From: Limimaricola soesokkakensis
GTDB lineage: Bacteria; Pseudomonadota; Alphaproteobacteria; Rhodobacterales; Rhodobacteraceae
Direction of reading: 5' to 3'
Assembly: GCF_900172345.1 (NCBI RefSeq)
Contig: NZ_FWFY01000004.1
Location: 186,001 to 250,000 of the forward strand
DNA length: 64,000 nt
The notes beneath the pieces were generated by a model. The model worked only from the letters and a program-made list of their open reading frames with translations. It did not search any database and was not told the origin of the DNA. A program made the translations under genes and the position numbers. Below are positions 52,889 through 61,933 of the stretch, in pieces (position 1 is the stretch's first letter; every line of letters starts with the position of its first letter).

Positions 52889-55813
52889 TCACGCCAGCGC
52901 CGCGTCGCAACGCGCGCAGACGCCGGGACGGGCATGCGTGCCGACATCGGGCAGGATCTTCCAGCAGCGCTGGCACTTCTCGCCCTCGGCCGCCTCGAAC
53001 ACAACGCCGACGCCTTCCACCTCGGGCAGGCGGAACGCCTCGGCCGGGGACGGGTCGCCGGTCAGGTAGATCGCCGAGGTGATGCACAGATCCTCGAAGC
53101 TCACGCTCTTGAGCGCGGCCAGCGCCTCGGCGTCGCGCACATGCACCACCGGCGCCGCCTCGAGCGAGGCGCCGATCACCTTGTCGCGCCGCGCCACTTC
53201 GAGCGCCGCCGTCACCACGCGGCGCACCTTGCGGATCGCCGCCCATTTCTCGGCCAGCGCCTCGTCGCGCCACGCCTGCGGCGTCTCGGGGATGTCGGTC
53301 AGATGCACCGAGGCGTCGTCGCCCGGGTTCCGCTCCAGCCAGACCTCTTCCATCGTGAAGACGAGGATCGGCGCGAGCCATGTCGTCAGACGGTGGAACA
53401 GCAGGTCGAGCACGGTGCGCGCGGCACGGCGGCGGGCGGTGTCGCCGTCGCAGTAGAGCGCGTCCTTGCGGATGTCGAAATAGAAGGCCGACAGTTCCAC
53501 CGTGGCAAAGGTGAAGACCGACTGGAACACGCCCTGGAAGTCATAGGCGTCGTAGCCCTCGCGCACGGTCTGGTCGAGTTCGGCGAGCCGATGCAGCACC
53601 CAACGCTCCAGCTCGGGCATCTCGGCCGGGTCCACCCGATCGGCCTCGGTGAAGTCCGCCAGCGATCCCAGCAGGAAGCGCATGGTGTTGCGCAGCCGGC
53701 GGTAGCCGTCGGCGGTGCCCTTCAGGATCTCCGGCCCGATCCGCAGGTCGGCGGTGTAGTCCGACTGCGCCACCCATAGCCGCAGGATGTCGGCGCCGTA
53801 CTGCTTGGTCACGTCGGCGGGGCTGACCGTATTGCCCAGCGACTTGGACATCTTCATGCCCTTCTCGTCGAGCGTGAAGCCATGCGTCAGCACGCCCCGA
53901 TAGGGCGCGCGCCCCTTGGTGCCACAGGATTGCAGCATCGAGGAGTGGAACCAGCCGCGATGCTGGTCGGTGCCTTCGAGGTAGAGATCGGCCAGACCGT
54001 CCTCGGAGCCGTCCTCGCGGTCGCGCAGCACGAAGGCATGGGTGGAGCCGGAATCGAACCAGACGTCGAGGATGTCGAAGATCTGCTCGTAGTCATCGGG
54101 GTTCACGGCGTCGCCGAGGAAACGCTCCTTGGCGCCGTCCTTGTACCACGCATCCGCGCCCTCGGCCTCGAAGGCCTCGAGGATGCGGGCGTTAACGCCC
54201 TCGTCGCGCAGCAGGAAGTCGGGATCGGTGGGCCGGGCCCCCTTCTTGACGAAGCAGGTCAGCGGCACGCCCCAGGCGCGCTGGCGCGACAGCACCCAGT
54301 CGGGCCGCTGTTCGATCATCGAATGTAGCCGGTTGCGCCCGGTCTTCGGCGTCCAGGTCACCAGCTCGTCGATCGAGGTCAGCGCCCGCTCGCGGATGGT
54401 CTTGCCGTACTGGTCCTGGCCGTCGCCGACCTCGCGGTCGATCGCGGCAAACCATTGCGGCGTGTTGCGGAAGATCAGCGGCGCCTTGGAGCGCCAGCTA
54501 TGCGGGTAGGAGTGCTTGATCTTGCCACGGGCAAAGAGCTTGCCCGACTGCGCCAGCGCGTCGATGACGGCCGCGTTGGCGTCGCCCTCCTTGCCGTTCG
54601 ACTTGAGGATGCGCTTGCCGCCGAACAGCGGCAGGTCGGCGCGGAAGGAACCATCCTCCTCCACGTTGTAGGTGATGACCTCCGCCAGCATGCCCGCATC
54701 GCGGTAGAGCTCGAACTCGTCCATGCCGTGGCTCGGCGCGCAGTGCACGAAGCCGGTGCCGTCCTCGTCGGTGACGAAGGGCGCGGCGCGGAAGTCGCGC
54801 GGCTGGTCCCACTCCCCCTCGCCGCCCTCGATCCCGGCAAAGGGATGCGCGACCGACAGCCCGTCGAGCGACGGCGCATCGCCGATCCGCTCCCAGCCAT
54901 CGACGCGGGCCTTGGCCAAGCAGCCCTCGGCCAGCTTGTCGGCGAGCAGCAGCTTATCGCCTTTCTTGACCCAGTTGTCCTCGGGCGCGCCGGTGATCTC
55001 GTAGACGCCGTAGGAGATGTCGGGGTGATAGACGACGCCCTTGTTCGAGGGAATGGTCCAAGGCGTGGTGGTCCAGATCACCACGTCGGCACCCTCAAGC
55101 AGCGGGTCGTCGGAGCCCAGCACCGGGAAGCGCACCCAGATCGTGAAGCTTTCCTTGTCGTGGTACTCGACCTCGGCCTCGGCCAGCGCGGTCTTCTCGA
55201 TCGGCGACCACATCACCGGCTTGGAGCCTTGGTAGAGCACGCCGTTCATCAAGAATTTCTGGAATTCCTCCGCGATCACCCGCTCGGCGTGGAAGTCCAT
55301 CGTCAGATAGGGCTTCTCCCACTTGCCGGTGACGCCGAGCCGCTTGAACTCTTCGCGCTGCACGTCGACCCAGCCTTCGGCGAACTTCCGGCATTCCTGC
55401 CGGAAATCGATCACGTCGACCTTGTCCTTGTCCTGGCCCTTCTTGCGGTACTGCTCCTCGATCTTCCACTCGATCGGCAGGCCGTGGCAGTCCCAGCCGG
55501 GGATGTAGCGCGCGTCGCGGCCCATCATCTGCTGCGAGCGGACCACCATGTCCTTGAGGATCTTGTTGAGCGCGTGGCCGATATGCAGGTTGCCGTTGGC
55601 ATAGGGCGGGCCGTCATGAAGGGTGAAGGGCTTGCGGCCCTCCGCCTTCTCGCGCAGCCGGTCATAGACCCCGATCTGCTCCCAGCGGGCAAGCCAACCC
55701 GGCTCGCGGTTGGGCAGCCCCGCGCGCATCGGGAAATCGGTGCGCGGCAGGTTCAGGGTGTCCTTGTAGTCGAGGGTATCGGTGGCTTGGGTATCGGGCG
55801 TATCGGCGCACAT
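52889..55813 (-). CDS. ileS: Isoleucyl-tRNA synthetase
   Basis: A 974-residue class I synthetase. HIGH motif at 77-80 (NLHIGHALNK), KMSKS at 654-658, the editing domain between them, and C-terminal zinc cysteines (CQRCWKI and CARC). It charges tRNA-Ile and edits valine. AGGA lies nine bases before the ATG. Length and motifs match the bacterial type (IleS1), not the mupirocin-resistant form. Confidence 0.98.
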   Translation of the reverse strand: MCADTPDTQATDTLDYKDTLNLPRTDFPMRAGLPNREPGWLARWEQIGVYDRLREKAEGRKPFTLHDGPPYANGNLHIGHALNKILKDMVVRSQQMMGRDARYIPGWDCHGLPIEWKIEEQYRKKGQDKDKVDVIDFRQECRKFAEGWVDVQREEFKRLGVTGKWEKPYLTMDFHAERVIAEEFQKFLMNGVLYQGSKPVMWSPIEKTALAEAEVEYHDKESFTIWVRFPVLGSDDPLLEGADVVIWTTTPWTIPSNKGVVYHPDISYGVYEITGAPEDNWVKKGDKLLLADKLAEGCLAKARVDGWERIGDAPSLDGLSVAHPFAGIEGGEGEWDQPRDFRAAPFVTDEDGTGFVHCAPSHGMDEFELYRDAGMLAEVITYNVEEDGSFRADLPLFGGKRILKSNGKEGDANAAVIDALAQSGKLFARGKIKHSYPHSWRSKAPLIFRNTPQWFAAIDREVGDGQDQYGKTIRERALTSIDELVTWTPKTGRNRLHSMIEQRPDWVLSRQRAWGVPLTCFVKKGARPTDPDFLLRDEGVNARILEAFEAEGADAWYKDGAKERFLGDAVNPDDYEQIFDILDVWFDSGSTHAFVLRDREDGSEDGLADLYLEGTDQHRGWFHSSMLQSCGTKGRAPYRGVLTHGFTLDEKGMKMSKSLGNTVSPADVTKQYGADILRLWVAQSDYTADLRIGPEILKGTADGYRRLRNTMRFLLGSLADFTEADRVDPAEMPELERWVLHRLAELDQTVREGYDAYDFQGVFQSVFTFATVELSAFYFDIRKDALYCDGDTARRRAARTVLDLLFHRLTTWLAPILVFTMEEVWLERNPGDDASVHLTDIPETPQAWRDEALAEKWAAIRKVRRVVTAALEVARRDKVIGASLEAAPVVHVRDAEALAALKSVSFEDLCITSAIYLTGDPSPAEAFRLPEVEGVGVVFEAAEGEKCQRCWKILPDVGTHARPGVCARCDAALA

Positions 55814-56057
55814 CGCTGTTCGGTCCTGTCGAAGTCCGGTCGTATCGGAATGTCTGGTGAAGGGCGGCGCGGCGTCAGCTCATGCGCCTTGTCCCGGCGG
55901 CCCTGATCCTCAGAGCGCCGGGCCGGTAATTCGCGTGATATGGGCGCGAAGGGCCGTCATGGCGCCGCTTATAGGCGCGGCCGCGCGGCGGGTAAAGCGC
56001 GCCCCGGTTTCCCATGCCCGGCCTTGAGTCTATGACAGGGATCGGAAGGAGCCCGCC

Positions 56058-56459
56058 ATGCCGGAGCCGCGTATCGAGATCATGCCGGAACAGATCGCGC
56101 GCGTCGTCGCGCGGTTCTACGAGCGCGTGCGTGCCCATCCCGGTCTCGGCCCGGTCTTCGCGCGCCACGTCACCGACTGGCCCGAGCACGAGGCGCGGAT
56201 CGTGACCTTCTGGGAAAGCGCGATCCTCGGCCGCCCCGGCTATCGCGGCAGCCCGGTGACGGTGCATCGCGAGGCCCGCGACGTGCGGCCCGGCATGTTC
56301 GCGCCATGGCTAGCGCTGTTCGACATGACGCTGCGCGAGGAGCTTCCGCCCGAGACCGCCGCCGCGTGGTCGGCGCTGGCGCATCGCATCGGCCGGACGC
56401 TGCGCGCCGGCGTCACGGAGCGCGAGACCCTGCCGGGCGGCATTCCGAAGCTGCTCTAG
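56058..56459 (+). CDS. Group III truncated hemoglobin
   Basis: A 133-residue 2/2 hemoglobin of group III: ARFYERVRAHPGLGPVF over helix B, WESAILGRPGYRG and HREARD holding the proximal histidine. Group III members are thought to bind oxygen or NO at low oxygen. AAGGAG precedes the ATG. It stands alone and is divergent from ileS. Confidence 0.9.
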   Translation: MPEPRIEIMPEQIARVVARFYERVRAHPGLGPVFARHVTDWPEHEARIVTFWESAILGRPGYRGSPVTVHREARDVRPGMFAPWLALFDMTLREELPPETAAAWSALAHRIGRTLRAGVTERETLPGGIPKLL

Positions 56460-56614
56460 GCGGCACGCCCCAATGGTTCGGGGAAACCCGCATCGGCAAA
56501 CGAGGCGCGCTCACTGCCCCACCGAAACCGGGATAGGCGTACTCGGCTCTCTGCTCGCGCGCTCGATCACCGAAACGACGAGATGCAGTCATCAGCCAAG
56601 CTGCGCCCGGCCGG
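56460..56614. other. Short gap between the hemoglobin and ycjF genes
   Basis: No gene, strong hairpin or recognisable repeat is seen in these 155 bases between convergent stops. Confidence 0.5.
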
Positions 56615-57625
56615 TCAGCCCTCGCGCGACCCGAACAACCCGGTCAGCGCCCGCCCCACGAGACCGGAGACCGAGGGGCGCTTGGCCGCGCGGAACGGCA
56701 GCGGCCGGCAGACCTCGATCGCGGCGACGCCCACCCGCGCCGTCAGCGCGCCGTTCACCACCCCTTCGCCGAAGCGGCGCGAGACCCGGCTCAGCACGCC
56801 GCCGCCCGCCACCGAACTGACGAGGTCGTCGCCCACTGCGACCGCTCCGGTGGCAACGAGATGGGTGAAGACCGACCGCGTCAGACGCCAGGCGCCCAGC
56901 GTGCCGGAGCGGCCGCCATAGATCTCGGCCACGCGCCGGATCATCCGCAGATTCGCGGTGAGCGCCGCGGTCACGTCGGCAAGCGCCAGAGGCACCACCG
57001 CCGTCACCGTCGCCACCTGCCGCGCCGCCGCTTCGACCTCCCGCAGCGCCATGGCGTCGAGCGGCGCCAGAAGCTCGGTCTCCGACAGCGCCAGCAACCC
57101 GTCGGCGTCGAAGACCTCTCCCTCGCGCGCCCGGATCCGCGCCAGCCCCGGCGCCAGCTCGTCGCGACCGGCATAGAGCGACAGCATCTGCGCCGAGACC
57201 GATCGCGCGAGCGACAGGTCCTGCGCGCCCAGCGCCGCGCCGGCATCCCTCTGGATGTGGTCGAGCCGCGCCAGCCGCCGGAACGCCCAGAACTCCTTTG
57301 CCGCGATCGCCAGAAGCAGCGCCAGCACCAGCGCCAGAAGCAGGCTAGCGATCATCCCCAGCATCGGGCTCGCAGCCAAAAGCCCCGCCACCCAGTTCCA
57401 AGCCGCGACCGAGAGAATGAAGCCCAGAAGCGTGGCCAGCGCCGCGAAGAACCAGCGCGCGAGCGCCGAGCGCGGCCGCGCCGCGATCACCGCCGCACGT
57501 TGCAGCGCCGCGCCCTGCGGCAGTCCCGGTTCGGGCACCGGCGGCGCGGTGGCGGGCGTCACCTCGGGCGTCGCGTCCTCTTCGAGATCGATCATCACCG
57601 GGCCGCGGCGTTTCTGGTCGCTCAT
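56615..57625 (-). CDS. YcjF-family membrane protein (DUF697, TIGR01620)
   Basis: A 336-residue protein with two membrane helices at about 58-110 and a C-terminal DUF697-like domain (GLTARVGVAAIEVCRPLPF; core ARVGVAAIEVCRPLPF). It is paired with the YcjX GTPase-like gene, ten bases upstream. In enteric bacteria the two are induced by envelope stress; their mechanism is not known. Confidence 0.9.
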   Translation of the reverse strand: MSDQKRRGPVMIDLEEDATPEVTPATAPPVPEPGLPQGAALQRAAVIAARPRSALARWFFAALATLLGFILSVAAWNWVAGLLAASPMLGMIASLLLALVLALLLAIAAKEFWAFRRLARLDHIQRDAGAALGAQDLSLARSVSAQMLSLYAGRDELAPGLARIRAREGEVFDADGLLALSETELLAPLDAMALREVEAAARQVATVTAVVPLALADVTAALTANLRMIRRVAEIYGGRSGTLGAWRLTRSVFTHLVATGAVAVGDDLVSSVAGGGVLSRVSRRFGEGVVNGALTARVGVAAIEVCRPLPFRAAKRPSVSGLVGRALTGLFGSREG

Positions 57626-57635
57626 GCCTGCCTCC

Positions 57636-59054
57636 TCACAGCCGGTCGCCCAAGAGGAACTCCGCCGCGCGGTCGAGCCGGATATGCGGTGGGCCTTCGC
57701 CGGGCTTCAGAACCATCCGCGCGGGCGCAAAGTTCATTACCGAGTAATCCCCGTCGAGCCAGCGCTCCGCCCCGGCCCGCGCGGGCGCCAGTAGCTGGGA
57801 CGGATCGTCCGGCAGCGCGCCCGCATGCAGGGCCGCCTGCCGCCCGGTTTCCAGAAGCTTGCCGCGCACCACGTCGATCATCTCGCCGCCATGGCTGATC
57901 CGGTCCTCGACCGTGGTCCTCAGCGCGGCGATCGCCATCGCCTGGGTCTTGGCTCCGGCGAAATCGGCACGGTCGCGCGCGTCGCGCAACAGCGCCTCGG
58001 TGATCGCGGCGAGCTTGGCATGCTCGGAATGGTGCAGGTGATCGGCCTTGGTCGCGGCGAACAGGATGCGGTCGATGCGCCGGCCCTGAAAAATGCGGCT
58101 CAGAAACGCGTTCCGGCCCGGGCGGAAGGCCCGCAGGATGTCGGCCATCGCGGCGCGCAGATCCTCGACCGCCTGCGGGCCGGCATGGATCGCCGAAAGC
58201 ACGTCGACCAGCACCACTTGCCTGTCGATCCGGGCGAAGTGGTCGCGGAAGAACGGCTTCACCACCTCGCGCTTGTAGGCTTCGTATCGCCGCTCCATCT
58301 CGCGCTTCAGGCTGCCCTTGCCGCCCGGCGTGCCGGGCAGTGGCGCGAAGGTCAGCACCGGCGAACCTTCGAGATCGCCGGGCAGCAGGAACCGCCCCGG
58401 CGTGCAATCCGAATAGCCCGCCTCGCGCGCGGCGTTGAGATATTCGGTAAAGGCCCGAGCCAGCGCCTTGGCGCGCGGCTCCTCGAACGGCGCCTCGGCC
58501 TCTGCTGCGGTCACCGCCGCGAGCAGCGCCGCCGCCTGCGGCATCGCCGCCGCCCGCCGCTCGGCCCGGCCCAGCGCCTCGCGCGTCCATTGCGCGTAAT
58601 CCTTTTCGAGAAGCCCGAGATCGAGCAGCCATTCGCCCGGGTAATCGACGATGTCGAGATGGACTGTCCGTGGCCCCTGCACCCCTGCCAGCAACCCGCC
58701 CTGCTGGACCCGCAGGCTGAGCCGCAGTTCGCTCACCCGTCGCGTGCCCTCGGGCCAGCTGGGCTCGGGGCCCATGAGTTGCGCCATGTGCCCCTCATAG
58801 TCGAACCGCGCCACAGTGTCGTCGGGCTGCGGGCGCAGCACCGCGCCCTGAATGCGCGGTCCGGCGGCGAATTGCGGCATCCGGCCACGATCCATCAGGT
58901 TCGCGACCAACGAGGTGATAAACACCGTCTTGCCGGCCCGCGACAGCCCGGTGACGCCGAGCCGGATCACCGGATCGGTGAATGGCGAGACCAGCCGGTC
59001 CGCCACCCCCTCGACGCCGCGCGTGAATCCTTGCGTGATCGCCCCGATGACCAA
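57636..59054 (-). CDS. YcjX-family P-loop protein (DUF463)
   Basis: A 472-residue GTPase-like protein. The Walker A loop is GLSRAGKT at 36-43, then [16 protein letters not shown], and [16 protein letters not shown] holds the Walker B region. The likely start is TTG at 59054, with GGGAG seven bases upstream; the reading frame runs further but those residues come from a dispersed repeat and intergenic DNA. With ycjF it forms a two-gene unit, probably a membrane-associated stress complex. Confidence 0.9.
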   Translation of the reverse strand: MVIGAITQGFTRGVEGVADRLVSPFTDPVIRLGVTGLSRAGKTVFITSLVANLMDRGRMPQFAAGPRIQGAVLRPQPDDTVARFDYEGHMAQLMGPEPSWPEGTRRVSELRLSLRVQQGGLLAGVQGPRTVHLDIVDYPGEWLLDLGLLEKDYAQWTREALGRAERRAAAMPQAAALLAAVTAAEAEAPFEEPRAKALARAFTEYLNAAREAGYSDCTPGRFLLPGDLEGSPVLTFAPLPGTPGGKGSLKREMERRYEAYKREVVKPFFRDHFARIDRQVVLVDVLSAIHAGPQAVEDLRAAMADILRAFRPGRNAFLSRIFQGRRIDRILFAATKADHLHHSEHAKLAAITEALLRDARDRADFAGAKTQAMAIAALRTTVEDRISHGGEMIDVVRGKLLETGRQAALHAGALPDDPSQLLAPARAGAERWLDGDYSVMNFAPARMVLKPGEGPPHIRLDRAAEFLLGDRL

Positions 59055-59135
59055 TGTGCCGCTCCCTGCCCGCCATTCGCCGCGAAGATAGGCATACCCA
59101 CTCGGAATGCACAGGGGCGCACCCCGCGCCAGCCA

Positions 59136-59153
59136 CGGATTTGCGTATTTGGA
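59136..59153 (+). repeat. Dispersed repeat, copy B
   Basis: CGGATTTGCGTATTTG, the inverse of copy A at 52857-52841, followed by GAGAAAGATG. It lies between ycjX and truA and extends the open frame of ycjX upstream of its real start. Confidence 0.55.
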
Positions 59154-59215
59154 GAAAGATGAAAGGGGCCTGCGCGCGCTTGCCAAGCGGTGGCGCCGGG
59201 GCTACCCGCAGCGCC

Positions 59216-59989
59216 ATGCCACGCTATGCCCTCAAGGTCGAATATCACGGCGCGCCCTTTTCCGGCTGGCAGCGCCAGTCCGAACACCCCTCCGTGCAGG
59301 GTGCGATCGAGGCCGCGCTCGGAAAGCTGGAGCGACGCCCGCACACCATCGCCGCCGCCGGGCGCACCGATGCCGGTGTGCATGGGCTGGGTCAGGTCGC
59401 GCATTGCGATCTCGAGAAGGACTGGGACCCGTTCCGCCTGTCCGAGGCGCTGAACTTTCACCTCAAGCCCGATCCGGTGGCGATCACCGCCTGTGCCGTG
59501 GTGCCGGAGGATTTCCATGCACGGTTCTCGGCCACGTGGCGGCAATACCTGTTCCGCCTCGTGACGCGCCGCGCGCCTCTGACACATGACAAGGGCCTCG
59601 CCTGGCAGGTGCCGCACCCGCTGGACGCGGAAGCCATGCAGGCGGGCGCGGACCGGCTCGTCGGGCGGCACGACTTCACCACCTTCCGCTCGTCGATCTG
59701 CCAAGCCAACTCGGCGCTGCGCACGCTGGACCGCCTCGATATCAAGGCGGTCGAGGGGCCCTCGGGCCCCGAGATCCGGTTTCATGTGAAAGCCCGCTCC
59801 TTCCTGCACAATCAGGTGCGCAGCTTCGTCGGCACGTTGGAGCGGGTCGGCGCCGGTGCCTGGAGCCCGGATGACGTCACGGCGGCACTCGAGGCGCGCG
59901 ACCGCGCCGCCTGCGGCCCGGTCTGTCCGCCACACGGGCTCTACCTCGCCGCCGTAGGATACGAGCCGGATCCCTTCGATCACAATTGA
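59216..59989 (+). CDS. truA: tRNA pseudouridine(38-40) synthase TruA
   Basis: A 257-residue TruA that makes pseudouridine in the tRNA anticodon stem. Catalytic D52 is in [20 protein letters not shown] and the late [14 protein letters not shown] are family blocks. The ATG at 59216 begins the conserved domain. It is divergent from ycjX across the dispersed repeat. Confidence 0.96.
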   Translation: MPRYALKVEYHGAPFSGWQRQSEHPSVQGAIEAALGKLERRPHTIAAAGRTDAGVHGLGQVAHCDLEKDWDPFRLSEALNFHLKPDPVAITACAVVPEDFHARFSATWRQYLFRLVTRRAPLTHDKGLAWQVPHPLDAEAMQAGADRLVGRHDFTTFRSSICQANSALRTLDRLDIKAVEGPSGPEIRFHVKARSFLHNQVRSFVGTLERVGAGAWSPDDVTAALEARDRAACGPVCPPHGLYLAAVGYEPDPFDHN

Positions 59990-60103
59990 TCATGGGCCGG
60001 GAACGGGCTGTTGCCTCCCGGTCTCGATAGGATAGCAATAGGGCCAAGGCCCGGCCCAGACCGCGCCACGAATAAAGAGCGGTTCGCCGGGAGGACATCG
60101 AAG

Positions 60104-61933
60104 TTGCGCCATATCGCCGTGTTGACCGGCCTGTCGGTTCTCGCCCTGTCGACATCCGCCGCGCTGGGCCAAGATGTCCGTTTCGAGATCGACGTCGCCG
60201 ATGACGAACTCGAAAGCGTGCTGGAGAATTCCTCGCTGCTAGTGGCGCTCAAGGATGACGAGAACCCGACCCCGCAGGATTACGTCGCCGCCGCCCGGGC
60301 CGATTACCGGCGGCTGCTGACCGGGCTTTATTCCCAAGGCTATTTCGGCGGCACGATCTCGATTCTCGTCAATGGCGAGGAGGCGGCGGCCCTCGCGCCG
60401 CTCGACGCGCCGGCGCGGATCGACGACATCGCGATCCGGGTGAGCCAGGGGCCGCGCTTCACCTTCGGTCGCACCGAGATCGCGCCGCTCGCCCCCGACA
60501 CCGAGCTGCCCGAAAGCTTTGCCACCGGCGAGACCGCGCGCGCCGAATCGGTGCGGGCCGCCGCGCGCGCCGGGGTCGAGGCATGGGAGGCGGTGGGCTT
60601 CGCCAAGGCGGAGGTCGCGGATCAGGAGATCGTCGCCGACCACGTGACCGAGCGGCTCGACGCCGCCGTGCGCCTGGCGCCGGGGCCGCGGCTGCGTTTC
60701 GGTGCGCTCACCGTGACCGGCAACGAGGATGTGCGCGAGGAGCGGATCCGCGCCATCGCCGACCTGCCGACGGGCCGGGTCTACGATCCCGAGGATCTCG
60801 ATTTCGCCGCGACCCGGCTGCGCCGCACCGGCGCCTTCGATTCGGTGGCCTTCATCGAGAGCGAGGAGATCGGCCCGGACAACACCCTGCCCTTCGAGCT
60901 GACGGTGACCGAGGCGCTGCCGCGGCGGATCGGCTTCGGCGCCGAGGTCTCCACTGTCGAGGGCCTGGGCCTCTCGGCCTTCTGGATGCACCGCAACCTT
61001 CTGGGCGGGGCCGAACGGCTGCGCATCGAGGGCGAGATCTCGGGCATCGAGGGCGAGGTGCCCGGCGTCACCGGCTCGGGCGGCGCCGATTACCGGCTCG
61101 GCGCCAGCTTCAACCGTCCCGCCACGTTCCGTGCCGATGTCGACCTCTTTGCCGAGGCCGAGCTCAAGCGCGAGGACGAGATCGACTACCTGCTCGACCA
61201 GTTCAGCGCCGAGATCGGCCTGTCGCGCTATGTCAACGAGACGCTGACCTACTCCGGTGCCATCGGCATCCTGACCGCGCGCGAGGAAACCGATGCGCGG
61301 GTTCGCGACTATACGCTGCTGACCCTGCCGCTCGACGCGACGCTGGATCGGCGCGACGCCGCGCTCGATGCCCAGAACGGCTATTTCGTCGATGTCGAGG
61401 TGACCCCCTTTCTCGGCGTGACCGGCAGCGATGACGGGCTCCGGCTCTATGTCGACACGCGCGCCTATCGCAGCTTCGGCGAGACCGAGCGGCTGACGCT
61501 GGCCGCGCGCGGCCAGCTCGGCTCGGTGCTGCTCTCGAGCCTCGAGGACAGCCCCGCCGATTACCTGTTCTACTCGGGCGGCGGCGGCACCGTGCGCGGC
61601 CATGACTACCAGTCGCTCGGCGTCACCTACACGCGCGATTTCGGCGACGGCCCGGTCGAGGTCAGCTCGGGGGGCAAGAGCTTTGCCGGCGCCCAACTCG
61701 AGGCGAGGTTCGACGTGACCGAGAAGATCGGCGCCGTGGGATTCTACGACATCGGCTATGTCGAGGCCGACGCCCTGCCGGATGGCGAGGGCGACTTCCA
61801 GGCCGGTGCCGGGGCGGGCATTCGCTATGCAACGCCGATCGGGCCGGTGCGGCTCGACCTCGCGACGCCGGTCACCGGCGACGACGCCTATCAGAGCGTC
61901 CATGTCTATATCGGAATAGGACAGTCGTTTTGA
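60104..61933 (+). CDS. tamA: Outer-membrane assembly factor TamA (BamA/Omp85 family)
   Basis: A 609-residue outer-membrane protein with a signal peptide (GLSVLALSTSAALGQ), POTRA domains over about 20-270 and a C-terminal 16-strand barrel ending in the phenylalanine of IGIGQSF. The SGGGGTVRGHDYQSLG segment is the conserved VRGY-like motif. Start is TTG at 60104 with GGGAGG eight bases upstream; no ATG fits. With TamB it inserts autotransporters and lipids into the outer membrane. Its stop overlaps the tamB start. Confidence 0.94.
   Translation: MRHIAVLTGLSVLALSTSAALGQDVRFEIDVADDELESVLENSSLLVALKDDENPTPQDYVAAARADYRRLLTGLYSQGYFGGTISILVNGEEAAALAPLDAPARIDDIAIRVSQGPRFTFGRTEIAPLAPDTELPESFATGETARAESVRAAARAGVEAWEAVGFAKAEVADQEIVADHVTERLDAAVRLAPGPRLRFGALTVTGNEDVREERIRAIADLPTGRVYDPEDLDFAATRLRRTGAFDSVAFIESEEIGPDNTLPFELTVTEALPRRIGFGAEVSTVEGLGLSAFWMHRNLLGGAERLRIEGEISGIEGEVPGVTGSGGADYRLGASFNRPATFRADVDLFAEAELKREDEIDYLLDQFSAEIGLSRYVNETLTYSGAIGILTAREETDARVRDYTLLTLPLDATLDRRDAALDAQNGYFVDVEVTPFLGVTGSDDGLRLYVDTRAYRSFGETERLTLAARGQLGSVLLSSLEDSPADYLFYSGGGGTVRGHDYQSLGVTYTRDFGDGPVEVSSGGKSFAGAQLEARFDVTEKIGAVGFYDIGYVEADALPDGEGDFQAGAGAGIRYATPIGPVRLDLATPVTGDDAYQSVHVYIGIGQSF

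Noticed and set aside
54040-54070. GAATCGAACC string resembling a tRNA T-arm
   Set aside because: It lies inside ileS and lacks the acceptor and anticodon stems; no tRNA was found elsewhere.
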